DNA of 7,595 nt from Caldilineaceae bacterium (GTDB lineage Bacteria > Chloroflexota > Anaerolineae > Caldilineales > Caldilineaceae): contig WGCB01000570.1 of assembly GCA_015494005.1 (NCBI GenBank), forward strand, positions 1-7,595. Direction: 5' to 3'. The notes under the pieces are model-generated. The model worked only from the letters and a program-made list of their open reading frames with translations. It was not told the DNA's origin and did not search any database. The position numbers and the translations under genes were made by a program. Below are positions 1 through 6,572 of the stretch, piece after piece (positions within the stretch are counted from its first letter, which is position 1; each line of letters opens with the position of its first letter).

Positions 1-219
1 GCCCTGGGCGCGGCCGGGGCCCAGTCCGCGCTGGCGGCGGTGCGCAGCCTGCAGACAGGCATCGTGCCCCCGACCATCAACTACACGCCGGATCCGGCCC
101 TGCCCATCACCGTGGTGGGGAACGCGCCCTACCACGGCGAGATCCGGCATGTGCTGGTCAATGCCTTTGGCTTCGGCGGCCAGAACGTGGTGGTGGCCTT
201 CGGCAAGGTGGAGGAATAG
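1..219 (+). CDS. fabF: Beta-ketoacyl-ACP synthase II, C-terminal end (partial)
   Basis: This is the last 72 residues of a condensing enzyme of the KAS II (FabF) type, which elongates acyl-ACP with malonyl-ACP in cytoplasmic fatty-acid synthesis. The gene enters from the left edge in frame 1 and ends with TAG. The first visible residues, LGAAGA, are the segment that follows the second catalytic histidine in KAS enzymes (family knowledge: GH-x-LGAAGA), so that His should lie just outside the window. The fragment then shows an I-V-P-P-T-x-N-Y-x-P-D-P stretch (residues 21-32) and the C-terminal glycine-rich signature NAFGFGGQN (54-62), where the family usually has NSFGFGGTN, followed by a hydrophobic last strand. 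The active-site Cys and first His cannot be checked. FabF rather than FabB is favoured by the PDP region but is not certain. An intrinsic terminator lies 25 bases after the stop, so it is the last gene of its unit. Confidence 0.9.
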   Translation, partial: ALGAAGAQSALAAVRSLQTGIVPPTINYTPDPALPITVVGNAPYHGEIRHVLVNAFGFGGQNVVVAFGKVEE

Positions 220-244
220 ACACAGCGCAGTTTCGTCCATGCAG

Positions 245-277
245 AAAGCCGGACGGGAGATCCCCGCCCGGCTTTTT
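245..277 (+). terminator. Intrinsic terminator after fabF
   Basis: Bases 245-257 pair with 263-275 around a 5-base loop (AGATC). There is one A-C mismatch (253/267) in an otherwise continuous GC-rich stem, and the stem runs directly into a T5 tract (273-277). It sits between convergent genes: fabF ends at 219 and the minus-strand operon ends at 300. On the minus strand only a short T run follows the stem, so it may also stop the opposing operon, but less efficiently. Confidence 0.85.
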
Positions 278-299
278 CGATCCGGTCTCGTTGCCTGCC

Positions 300-722
300 T
301 CATCCCACCGCAGCCACCGCCGCGGTGATGCGCCAGACGCCCAGGGCCACCAGCAGCCCGGTGAGGATGAAGGTCAGCGCGGCGGTGCGGAACTTGCCGG
401 CCTCGTCCGGTGCCTTCTTGACCCGGCTCCAGCCGATGTGCATGACGATCAGGGCCAGGATCATGGTGGTGGGGTGCTCGAACTTCTCCGTGGGGCCCAG
501 GTGACCCAGGGGGGCGGCCACGGCCAGCAGGATCAACCCCAACAGCACCTGGATGTCCAGTGCGATGGTGGTGAAGAGGCCGAGGCGTTGGTCCATGTCC
601 GTCCAGCTGCTTTTCTGGACCAGGCCCAGCAGGTACTTCACCACAGCCAGGATCAGAAGCAGCAGAACGATGTAGCGCCAGCCCGAGTGGGCCTGAAGCA
701 GGGGCATGAAAAGAGAGTTCAT
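300..722 (-). CDS. Small four-helix membrane protein, cytochrome-b-like, unknown function
   Basis: 140-residue integral membrane protein with four predicted hydrophobic helices, roughly residues 14-34, 48-70, 84-100 and 112-135. It starts with an A-H-S-G-W-R-Y segment (11-17). It has an E-H-P motif (82-84) at the entry to helix 3, a further His at 95, and an I-G-x-S-R-x-K-K segment (96-103) after that helix. From memory, this HSGxRW / EHPxxM / IGxSxxKK pattern matches a family of small membrane proteins often auto-labelled 'cytochrome B' in Bacteroidota genomes; haem binding there is not established as far as I know. The ATG at 722 is chosen because AAGGAGG ends four bases upstream; the same frame stays open to 1160 but only as the shadow of hsmA. 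It is the last gene of the minus-strand operon, 125 bases after hsmA. His12, His83 and His95 could ligate haem (inference). Confidence 0.8.
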   Translation of the reverse strand: MNSLFMPLLQAHSGWRYIVLLLLILAVVKYLLGLVQKSSWTDMDQRLGLFTTIALDIQVLLGLILLAVAAPLGHLGPTEKFEHPTTMILALIVMHIGWSRVKKAPDEAGKFRTAALTFILTGLLVALGVWRITAAVAAVG

Positions 723-847
723 CCTTCCTCCTTGTACGAAGTGAGTGGTTGGTCTGCGCGCTCGCGGCGCGGTCGGTTCACGATAGCCGGACGTCGTCAT
801 CCGGGGAAAAAGGTCGAAGAGCGGCCTGGCCGGCGTGGCCTCTGGGC

Positions 848-1228
848 TCACATGCCGCCGATCATGGCCAGGAACATGCCGGTCAGGAAGGGGATGAGCC
901 AGATCCCCCAGACCGCGGTGCTGAACTTGTGGAAGTTGCGGATGGCGTGCTCGTCCCGGCGCAGCAGGACGATGGTGGCCCAGAGGGCGTGGACCAGCAT
1001 GAGCACGATGGCCACAACACCGGTGACGGCATGGATGTTGAGCTGAAAACTCCCGGCCAGTCGGCCCATGAGGGTCGTCCCCAGGGTGTCCAGGCTGAAC
1101 CCTGTCCAGAAAAAGAGCAGATGCCAGCCTTGCAGGCGTCGAGCCAGGTGCTCGCCCCACACGCCCACCGTGTAGCAGAGCAAAGCCATATTGATGGCCA
1201 CGACGGCCAGGGCTTCCGTCTTTCCCAT
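848..1228 (-). CDS. hsmA: HsmA-family (TIGR03987-like) four-helix membrane protein
   Basis: 126-residue membrane protein with helices near residues 6-24, 36-54, 65-89 and 104-123. It resembles the family NCBI names HsmA (TIGR03987), which I recognise by its pattern: Y-T-x-G-V-W (19-24), W-H (35-36), D-T-x-G-T-T-x-M-G (47-55), H-x-x-T-G (66-70), H-A-x-W-A-T (80-85), N-F-H-K-F-S (98-103) and W-L-I-P-F (110-114). In Clostridioides difficile HsmA is a haem-binding membrane protein induced by haem under a MarR-type regulator, HsmR, and it protects against oxidative stress (literature from memory). The ATG at 1228 is preferred over the GTG at 1237: AGGAGG (1237-1242) lies eight bases upstream of the ATG but overlaps the GTG. 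It follows a PadR regulator by 70 bases. Its six histidines (27, 36, 66, 80, 94, 100) are candidates for haem contact. Family membership is likely; function here is inferred. Confidence 0.85.
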   Translation of the reverse strand: MGKTEALAVVAINMALLCYTVGVWGEHLARRLQGWHLLFFWTGFSLDTLGTTLMGRLAGSFQLNIHAVTGVVAIVLMLVHALWATIVLLRRDEHAIRNFHKFSTAVWGIWLIPFLTGMFLAMIGGM

Positions 1229-1298
1229 GGTGTCCACCTCCTAGCTTCTGAGAGTGTTGGAGCTTTGGTCGCGGCTCCTGGGCGGGGCGTGTCGTCCC

Positions 1299-1862
1299 CT
1301 AGGGCTCCGGCGCGGATCCCGGCTCTGCCTCCTGGGCCAGGGCGCGCTCCAGCCAGGCCTCCACTTCGGATAGCCATTCCAGGTCCAGTTGATGTTGACG
1401 TTTCACCCGCTCCAGGGAAAGGTGGGTGGCGCTGGCTGCGTCCACCCGATCCTCCGCGGCCAGGATCTTGTCCAGCCGGTCCTGGATGAGGGCCCGCTTC
1501 TCGGCCAGGAGCTGGCGAGCCTCCTCCGGCGGCAGGTCGGCCAGGAAGGCGATGCCGATGTCGTCCGCGCTCTCGCAGGGATCGTAGCTGGCCAGGTTGC
1601 GGCGCAGGAGCTCCCGGTAGCGGATCTCCCCCGCGGGGGTGATGGCGTAGATCTGGCGGGTGGGCCGGTTGCCCGCCTGTTCCGCGTGGGCCTCCACCAG
1701 CCCCTCCGCGGCCATCCGCTCCAGAGTGTAGTAGGCGGTGGAGGGCTTCAGGCTGGTCATGAAGTCCAGGTGCTCCTCCAGGAACTGGTTGAGCTGGTAG
1801 CCGTGCATGGTCTGGATGCGCAGCAGGCCCAGGAGCAGGAGCTGTCGATTCTGCAGGTCCAT
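1299..1862 (-). CDS. PadR-family transcriptional regulator
   Basis: 187-residue soluble DNA-binding protein. The N-terminal winged helix (about residues 6-82) has the PadR signature: L-L-L-L-G-L-L (8-14), M-H-G-Y-Q-L (19-24), then the recognition helix S-T-A-Y-Y-T-L-E-R-M-x-x-E-G-L-V (41-56), then the wing leading into I-Y-A-I-T-P-A-G (71-78). The C-terminal half (about 110-177) is charged and helical, consistent with the coiled-coil dimerisation arm of PadR proteins. PadR members are usually repressors released by a small ligand and often sit beside a transporter they control. This one starts two bases after the MFS stop codon, with its SD (AAGGAG) inside the end of the MFS gene, so the two are very likely translationally coupled. 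It probably binds the palindrome at 3339-3360 and thereby represses its own operon. The ligand is unknown; the hsmA neighbour makes haem or a redox-active compound a guess. Confidence 0.93.
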   Translation of the reverse strand: MDLQNRQLLLLGLLRIQTMHGYQLNQFLEEHLDFMTSLKPSTAYYTLERMAAEGLVEAHAEQAGNRPTRQIYAITPAGEIRYRELLRRNLASYDPCESADDIGIAFLADLPPEEARQLLAEKRALIQDRLDKILAAEDRVDAASATHLSLERVKRQHQLDLEWLSEVEAWLERALAQEAEPGSAPEP

Positions 1863-1864
1863 GG

Positions 1865-3274
1865 CTAGCTCCTTCCGCCCTGTTGGGCCGGGCCCGTGGA
1901 CATCCCCTGGGGTGCGGAAACCAGGTTCTCGGACTGGTTCTTCACCCCCAGGGCCAGGACGACCAGGACCAGAGTCACCATGCCCACCACCAGGTAGGCG
2001 AAGCGGTAGCCGCCGACGCCGCCTCCCTGGCTGGCCGCCACCGCACCCACCAGGGCCCCGCTCACCAGCTGGCCCACGCCCGTGGCCAGGGTGATCATCC
2101 CCTGGGCCGCGGCCCGCTCCGTGACCGGCGCCTCCCGCAGGACGATGTAGCGGATGGGGGCGCCCAGCAGGCTGGAGAGGCCCAGCCCCACGATGGCTCC
2201 CCCGGCCAGGAAGGCCCAGGTCACGTGCCCCAGGCTCCCCAGCAGGAACATGCCCGCGGCCAGAGTGCTGGTTCCGGCCAGGACCACCGGCCGAGGGCCC
2301 ACCCGGTCCAGCAGACGGCCCACGGTGGGCGCGCCCACGGCCAGGGCCAGGACCACGGGCAGGATCAGGAAGCTGGCCGTGCTCTCGCTGACGGCGAAGG
2401 CGGCCACAGCCAGGGCGGGCAGGAAGACGATGGACGCCTCCCCGGTGCCGGCGCCGCTGGAGAGGACGTAGGCCAGGGCCAGCTGCCGGTTGTTCAGCAG
2501 GCCCAGGTGCACGATGGGATCCGCGGCCCGGCGCTCCACCCAGACGAAGAGGGGGACGCTCACGGCTGCGGTCAACAGGAAGGGCCAAACCTGGGTGGAG
2601 GCTAGGCTGGCCAGCCAGCGGGTGGTGTCCAGCTGGCTGATGCCGAAGGTGAGTCCGGTGAGGCCCAGGCCCAGGACCACCAGCCCGGCGAAGTCGAAGG
2701 GCTTGGGCCGGGGTGGGTGGGTGGCCGGCAGCACTCGCATCCCCAGGAGGATGACGGCCAGGGCCACGGGCAGGTTGATGAGGAAGAGCCACTGCCAGCT
2801 CCAACGCAGGAGGATGCCCCCCAGGATGGGGCCGATGATGAAGGCCAGGCCGAAGACCATGCCGATCATCCCCAGGGCGCTGCCTCGCTTCTCCTCCGGC
2901 CAGGTGTCCCCGATGACGGCGCTGGCCACCGGGAAGATGCCCCCCGCGCTCAGCCCCTGGATGGCCCGCCCCAGGAGCAGCACCGGGAAGACGGGCGCCA
3001 GGGCCACGATCAAGGAGCCCAGGGCGAAGAGGCTGATGTCCAGCAGGTAGAGAGGACGGCGGCCATAGCGGTCGCTGAGCTTGGCCATGAGGGGGGCGCC
3101 CACCAGGTTGAAGAGAACATAGATGGTGAAGATCCAGGCCGTGGCCCGTTCGTCCACACCGAAGCTGCGGCGGATGGCCGGCAGGGCGGGCCCCACGATG
3201 GCGATGTCCAGCGCACCCATGAGCACGCCCAGGAAGAGGACGGGCATGAGCCGGTTGCGTGTCTGTTTGTCCAT
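1865..3274 (-). CDS. MFS multidrug-type exporter (DHA2/EmrB-QacA-like)
   Basis: 469-residue major facilitator protein, probably a proton-driven exporter in the cytoplasmic membrane. Helix 1 carries G-A-L-D-I-A-I-V-G-P-A-L-P-A-I (20-34), the DHA2-type motif D1. Motif A follows helix 2 (G-A-P-L-M-A-K-L-S-D-R-Y-G-R-R, 59-73). R-A-I-Q-G-L-S-A-G-G (103-112) matches motif B, and the exporter motif C, G-x-x-x-x-x-G-P-I-L-G-G (142-153), lies in helix 5. Length and hydrophobic pattern fit 14 helices. The ATG at 3274 is chosen because GAGG lies a few bases upstream; a TTG in the same frame at 3334 would lie only six codons' worth of bases from the operator and lacks a clear SD. It is the first gene of the operon MFS-padR-hsmA-4TM, behind the promoter at 3368-3396. 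Substrate is not readable from sequence; drugs, porphyrin/haem or other hydrophobic compounds are possible. Confidence 0.93.
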   Translation of the reverse strand: MDKQTRNRLMPVLFLGVLMGALDIAIVGPALPAIRRSFGVDERATAWIFTIYVLFNLVGAPLMAKLSDRYGRRPLYLLDISLFALGSLIVALAPVFPVLLLGRAIQGLSAGGIFPVASAVIGDTWPEEKRGSALGMIGMVFGLAFIIGPILGGILLRWSWQWLFLINLPVALAVILLGMRVLPATHPPRPKPFDFAGLVVLGLGLTGLTFGISQLDTTRWLASLASTQVWPFLLTAAVSVPLFVWVERRAADPIVHLGLLNNRQLALAYVLSSGAGTGEASIVFLPALAVAAFAVSESTASFLILPVVLALAVGAPTVGRLLDRVGPRPVVLAGTSTLAAGMFLLGSLGHVTWAFLAGGAIVGLGLSSLLGAPIRYIVLREAPVTERAAAQGMITLATGVGQLVSGALVGAVAASQGGGVGGYRFAYLVVGMVTLVLVVLALGVKNQSENLVSAPQGMSTGPAQQGGRS

Positions 3275-3298
3275 GTGGCCTCTTTTCGTCTGCTCTGT

Positions 3299-3315
3299 GC
3301 CTGGCGGCGCCAGGC
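3299..3315 (-). other. Leader hairpin upstream of the MFS gene
   Basis: Perfect 7-bp inverted repeat GCCTGGC/GCCAGGC with a three-base loop. It lies in the predicted 87-nt leader between the operator and the MFS ribosome binding site. No T tract follows in the direction of transcription, so it is not a terminator. It could stabilise the mRNA 5' end; no regulatory role is shown. Confidence 0.45.
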
Positions 3316-3338
3316 TCGGCGAACGTCTGCTCAAAATC

Positions 3339-3360
3339 GAATAGTCAAGTTTGACTAATC
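3339..3360. promoter_or_regulatory. Palindromic operator of the MFS-padR-hsmA operon
   Basis: The core TAGTCAA-GT-TTGACTA (3342-3357) is a perfect 7+7 inverted repeat with a two-base centre. Beyond a single A/A mismatch (3341/3358) the symmetry continues for two more pairs (GA/TC), giving a 22-bp near-palindrome. It begins one base downstream of the predicted start site (about 3361) of the minus-strand promoter, where a bound repressor would block transcription. The PadR protein encoded in the operon is the likely ligand. The half-site does not recur elsewhere in the window that I could find. The half-site is not the classic ATGT...ACAT PadR box, so the assignment is an inference from position. 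Confidence 0.7.
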
Positions 3361-3367
3361 AGGGGCC

Positions 3368-3396
3368 ATTGTATTCGGCTTCGGGCTGCTTGTCAA
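3368..3396 (-). promoter_or_regulatory. Sigma70-type promoter of the MFS-padR-hsmA-4TM operon
   Basis: On the minus strand, TTGACA (complement of 3391-3396) is a perfect -35 hexamer. It is followed by exactly 17 bases and then TACAAT (complement of 3368-3373), one base from the consensus -10. Transcription would start near 3361, directly at the palindrome 3339-3360. Confidence 0.75.
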
Positions 3397-3425
3397 ATTG
3401 GGATGGCCCAGGGAGGCGGAAAAAA

Positions 3426-3454
3426 TGGACCTTTTTTCACCCCTCTGGTACACT
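3426..3454 (+). promoter_or_regulatory. Possible promoter for the SDR gene
   Basis: TGGACC (3426-3431), 17 bases, then TACACT (3449-3454); each hexamer matches the sigma70 consensus at four of six positions. It lies about 110 bases before the SDR start codon, in the divergent intergenic region where a plus-strand promoter must exist. It is only a candidate. Confidence 0.3.
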
Positions 3455-3562
3455 TTCCAGTTGCCGGGATGTGCCGGTTTAGTGGTTTCGGAAGTCGTGA
3501 GAAGGGTTGGGACGCAGCGATCCAGGCGCGGTCTGCCCGACCCACAAGGCGAGGACGCAGGC

Positions 3563-4363
3563 ATGGTTCGCAAGAAGCTGCAGGGCCAGGTGGCCATCAT
3601 CACAGGGGCAGGGCGGGGCATCGGAGCAGCCACAGCCAAGCTCTTTGCCCAGGCCGGCGCGGCGGTGGTGTTGACGGCCCGCAGCCAGGACCAGCTGGCG
3701 GCCGTGGCCCGAGAGATCCAGCAGGCAGGGGGGCGGGCCATCCCTGTCCCCGCCGATGTGAGCGACTTCGATCAGGTGGAGGAGGTGGTGGAGGCCGCCT
3801 TGACCCAGTTCGATCGGGTGGACATCCTGGTGAACAATGCGGGGATCCTGTGGCCCATCGACGAGACCGGAGAGGTGGACCCGGACGAGTGGGCCTACAA
3901 CATCCATGTGAACCTGGTGGGGGCCTTCAACATGGCCCGAAACGTGTTGCCCCTGATGCTGGACCAGGACTACGGGCGCATCGTCAACATGAGCAGCGGC
4001 GCGGCGGAGAACCCGGTCCCAGGCTGGAGCGCCTACTGCGCGGCCAAAGCGGGGCTGGAGATGTTCACCCGGGTCACCGCCCTGGAGCTGGAGGGGACGG
4101 GCGTGACCTCCAATGCCCTGCGGCCGGGCATCGTGGATACGGAGATGCAGGCGGACATCCGCAGCGTGGACACCACCGGCACTCGGCTGGACTATTCCCG
4201 CTTCCACGAGATCTACCGCACCCGGCAGGGCATGTTCACCCCCGAGGAGGTGGCCCGGCTCCTGTTCTGGATGGTGGGCCCCTGGGGGCAGGGCGCCAAC
4301 GGTGTGATCTTCTCCGCCCGTGACGAGGCCTGGCGGGCCCAAGTCGAGAGCGACATCGCCTAG
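3563..4363 (+). CDS. Short-chain dehydrogenase/reductase (SDR), substrate unknown
   Basis: 266-residue classical SDR, a cytoplasmic NAD(P)-dependent oxidoreductase with a Rossmann fold. Visible motifs: the cofactor loop T-G-A-G-R-G-I-G (14-21); A-D-V (64-66), which contacts adenine; N-N-A-G (91-94); and a full catalytic tetrad Asn117, Ser145, Tyr158, Lys162 (Y-C-A-A-K). After strand 6, P-G-I-V-D-T is also present. An Arg (R40) at the end of strand 2 and R18 in the glycine loop favour NADP(H) over NAD(H), by family rule. The ATG at 3563 is chosen because the Rossmann fold begins at residue 8 and GAGG lies eight bases upstream; the frame is open back to 3398 but that part reads as non-protein. 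It resembles 3-oxoacyl-ACP reductases in length but lacks anything that fixes the substrate. It is 72 bases upstream of icd on the same strand and may be cotranscribed. Confidence 0.92.
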   Translation: MVRKKLQGQVAIITGAGRGIGAATAKLFAQAGAAVVLTARSQDQLAAVAREIQQAGGRAIPVPADVSDFDQVEEVVEAALTQFDRVDILVNNAGILWPIDETGEVDPDEWAYNIHVNLVGAFNMARNVLPLMLDQDYGRIVNMSSGAAENPVPGWSAYCAAKAGLEMFTRVTALELEGTGVTSNALRPGIVDTEMQADIRSVDTTGTRLDYSRFHEIYRTRQGMFTPEEVARLLFWMVGPWGQGANGVIFSARDEAWRAQVESDIA

Positions 4364-4383
4364 ATTTTGGCACAAATTTCATC

Positions 4384-4414
4384 GGAATCATTCCTCGGCC
4401 CAACGGACGAGGAA
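4384..4414 (+). other. Alternative hairpins in the SDR-icd spacer
   Basis: A perfect 7-bp stem TTCCTCG/CGAGGAA (4391-4397 with 4408-4414, ten-base loop) ends eight bases before the icd SD (AAGGAG, 4423-4428). Its left arm overlaps an 11-base palindrome GGAATCATTCC (4384-4394), so the two folds exclude each other. No T tract follows, so it is not an intrinsic terminator. A role in mRNA processing or in tuning icd expression is possible but unproven. Confidence 0.4.
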
Positions 4415-4435
4415 CCACTTGCAAGGAGTGTTGGC

Positions 4436-5683
<1,248 letters not shown>

Positions 5684-5691
5684 CAGGCATG

Positions 5692-5723
5692 GGAGCTGGC
5701 AGGCGGGACGGTCTGCCAGCTCC
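5692..5723 (+). terminator. Terminator-like hairpin after icd
   Basis: Perfect 11-bp stem GGAGCTGGCAG/CTGCCAGCTCC with a ten-base loop, beginning eight bases after the icd stop codon. The following sequence (TTGCAATTCCCCCTTGTT) is only moderately T-rich, so termination may be partial or the hairpin may protect the mRNA 3' end. Confidence 0.6.
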
Positions 5724-5782
5724 TTGCAATTCCCCCTTGTTCCATCAGCACTTTCCATTTTCGGAAACGAAATCCCATTTTG

Positions 5783-5811
5783 TTGACATGGGGTGTGATG
5801 CGCCGTACAAT
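5783..5811 (+). promoter_or_regulatory. Sigma70-type promoter of the sdhCDA operon
   Basis: TTGACA (5783-5788), 17 bases, then TACAAT (5806-5811). These are the same hexamers and spacing as the promoter on the opposite strand at 3368-3396. Predicted start is near 5818, leaving a leader of about 240 bases before sdhC. Confidence 0.75.
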
Positions 5812-5817
5812 GGGGCA

Positions 5818-6058
5818 CCAGCTCCCGGTGCGTTGCACCAGCGGATAGCTTCCTCGGCTTCCTCACCCCATCCGTTGCGGAAGCGGATGCAACCTCGTAC
5901 AACAGGAACCTCAGGGTAATCTGCCCAACCGATCCCTGGTGACGGCCAGCTTACCCTGTGGGATGTGGTTTCCCGGTCATGCCCTGTGACCGGCGGCCAG
6001 GCAGTTCCGTGAGCCATTGCCAGCAAACCCAGTTGCCAGCGAAAGGAGGTTCTCGTCC
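5818..6058 (+). other. Long structured leader of the sdh operon
   Basis: No gene is evident in this stretch; it is the predicted 5' untranslated region of sdhCDA. It holds several inverted repeats: GGTGC/GCACC (5827-5831 with 5835-5839), CATCCG/CGGATG (5869-5874 with 5884-5889), an 8-bp stem CAGGGTAA/TTACCCTG (5912-5919 with 5951-5958) enclosing CTGG/CCAG (5936-5939 with 5946-5949), and a 7-bp stem CCGGTCA/TGACCGG (5973-5979 with 5987-5993). None is followed by a T run, so no classical attenuator is visible. The SD AAAGGAGG (6042-6049) is not in an evident strong stem. I do not recognise a known riboswitch class. Confidence 0.45.
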
Positions 6059-6445
6059 ATGACGGCGGTTCTGGAGTCCATCTATCGAGGCATCACCTAT
6101 CGAGGGAACGAGGGGCATTGGGCCTGGATCCTGCACCGGGTCAGCGGCCTGGGCATCGCCCTTTTCCTCTCCCTGCACATTGTCAGCATCTTCCTGGTGG
6201 GGATCGGCCCCAAAGCCTACGGGTGGGTGCACGCCACCCTCTACGTCTCGCCCCCGGCCAAGATCCTGGAGGTCTTCCTCATCTTCGGGGTCCTCTACCA
6301 CGCGGCCAACGGCATGCGCATCATCATCATCGATTTCTTCCCAGCCCTGGGCAAGTACCAGCGGCTCATCGTGCGCATCGAGCTGGTGATCGTCATCCTG
6401 GTCTTCATCCCAGCGGCCATCATCACCCTGGCCAGCCTTTTCTGA
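6059..6445 (+). CDS. sdhC: Succinate dehydrogenase cytochrome b subunit SdhC
   Basis: 128-residue membrane anchor of complex II, which holds SdhAB to the membrane and provides the quinone site and a haem b ligand. Three hydrophobic helices are predicted (about 24-48, 68-92 and 104-127). H-R-V-S-G (26-30) is the quinone-site signature of SdhC; His40 in helix 1 and His81 in H-A-A-N-G-M-R (81-87) are the candidate axial haem ligands, with Asp92 completing the usual H-x-x-N-G-x-R...D pattern. The ATG at 6059 has AAAGGAGG nine bases upstream; the frame is open to 6017 but the extra residues look like leader sequence. It is the first gene of sdhC-sdhD-sdhA behind the promoter at 5783. The overall pattern is shared with the next gene. 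Confidence 0.93.
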   Translation: MTAVLESIYRGITYRGNEGHWAWILHRVSGLGIALFLSLHIVSIFLVGIGPKAYGWVHATLYVSPPAKILEVFLIFGVLYHAANGMRIIIIDFFPALGKYQRLIVRIELVIVILVFIPAAIITLASLF

Positions 6446-6572
6446 CCGAGCCAGGTGTCCGGGCGCTTGGCCCGACATCGTGCCATTGTTTTTTGTGTTT
6501 TTTCACCATTGTGTTCTTGTCTCGCCATCGTGACGCCGCCTGTTTCGGCGAACCCCAAGGAGGAAAGGGATC
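6446..6572 (+). other. T-rich sdhC-sdhD spacer
   Basis: This 127-base gap between cotranscribed sdh genes is unusually T-rich for the window. TTTTTTGTGTTTTTTC follows an imperfect stem CGGGC/GCCCG with a TGT/ACA extension (about 6461-6478), at a distance of about a dozen bases. Short repeats ATCGTG (6477, 6527) and CCATTGT (6483, 6506) occur. A second hairpin, CGCCG/CGGCG (6534-6538 with 6546-6550), precedes the sdhD SD (AAGGAGG, 6557-6563). No reading frame is evident. It may cause pausing or mRNA processing. Confidence 0.4.

Noticed and set aside
787..804. CCGGA/TCCGG hairpin in the gap between hsmA and the last operon gene
   Set aside because: Only five pairs and no T run downstream on the coding strand, so not a terminator; likely chance in GC-rich DNA.
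1229..1237. GTG start for hsmA at 1237
   Set aside because: The AGGAGG SD directly overlaps this GTG, leaving no spacing; the ATG at 1228 has eight bases of spacing.
291..1489. Plus-strand open frames across the small membrane-protein genes
   Set aside because: Composition is that of antisense shadow; the minus-strand products have membrane helices, family motifs and SDs.
1883..2605. Plus-strand open frame across the MFS gene (with others at 2490-3050 and 2717-3358)
   Set aside because: Low-complexity Gln/Gly/His/Pro or Arg-rich translations, no SD, fully overlapped by a clear transporter gene.
1863..2804. Upstream extension of the padR frame through the MFS gene
   Set aside because: The extended part is Pro/Gly/Arg-rich frame-shifted MFS sequence; PadR homology begins at 1862, where a good SD and ATG occur.
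3419..3437. A-run followed by a T-run near the SDR promoter as a hairpin or terminator
   Set aside because: The arms are only A-T pairs with a short unpaired centre and no GC stem; it would be unstable.
4367..4372. TTGGCA as a -35 for a separate icd promoter
   Set aside because: No acceptable -10 at 16-18 bases; the sequence there is CATTCCTC.
5875..5903. Second promoter in the sdh leader (TTGCGG, 17 bases, TACAAC)
   Set aside because: The -35 matches only three of six positions, and the stronger TTGACA/TACAAT pair lies upstream; kept as unlikely.
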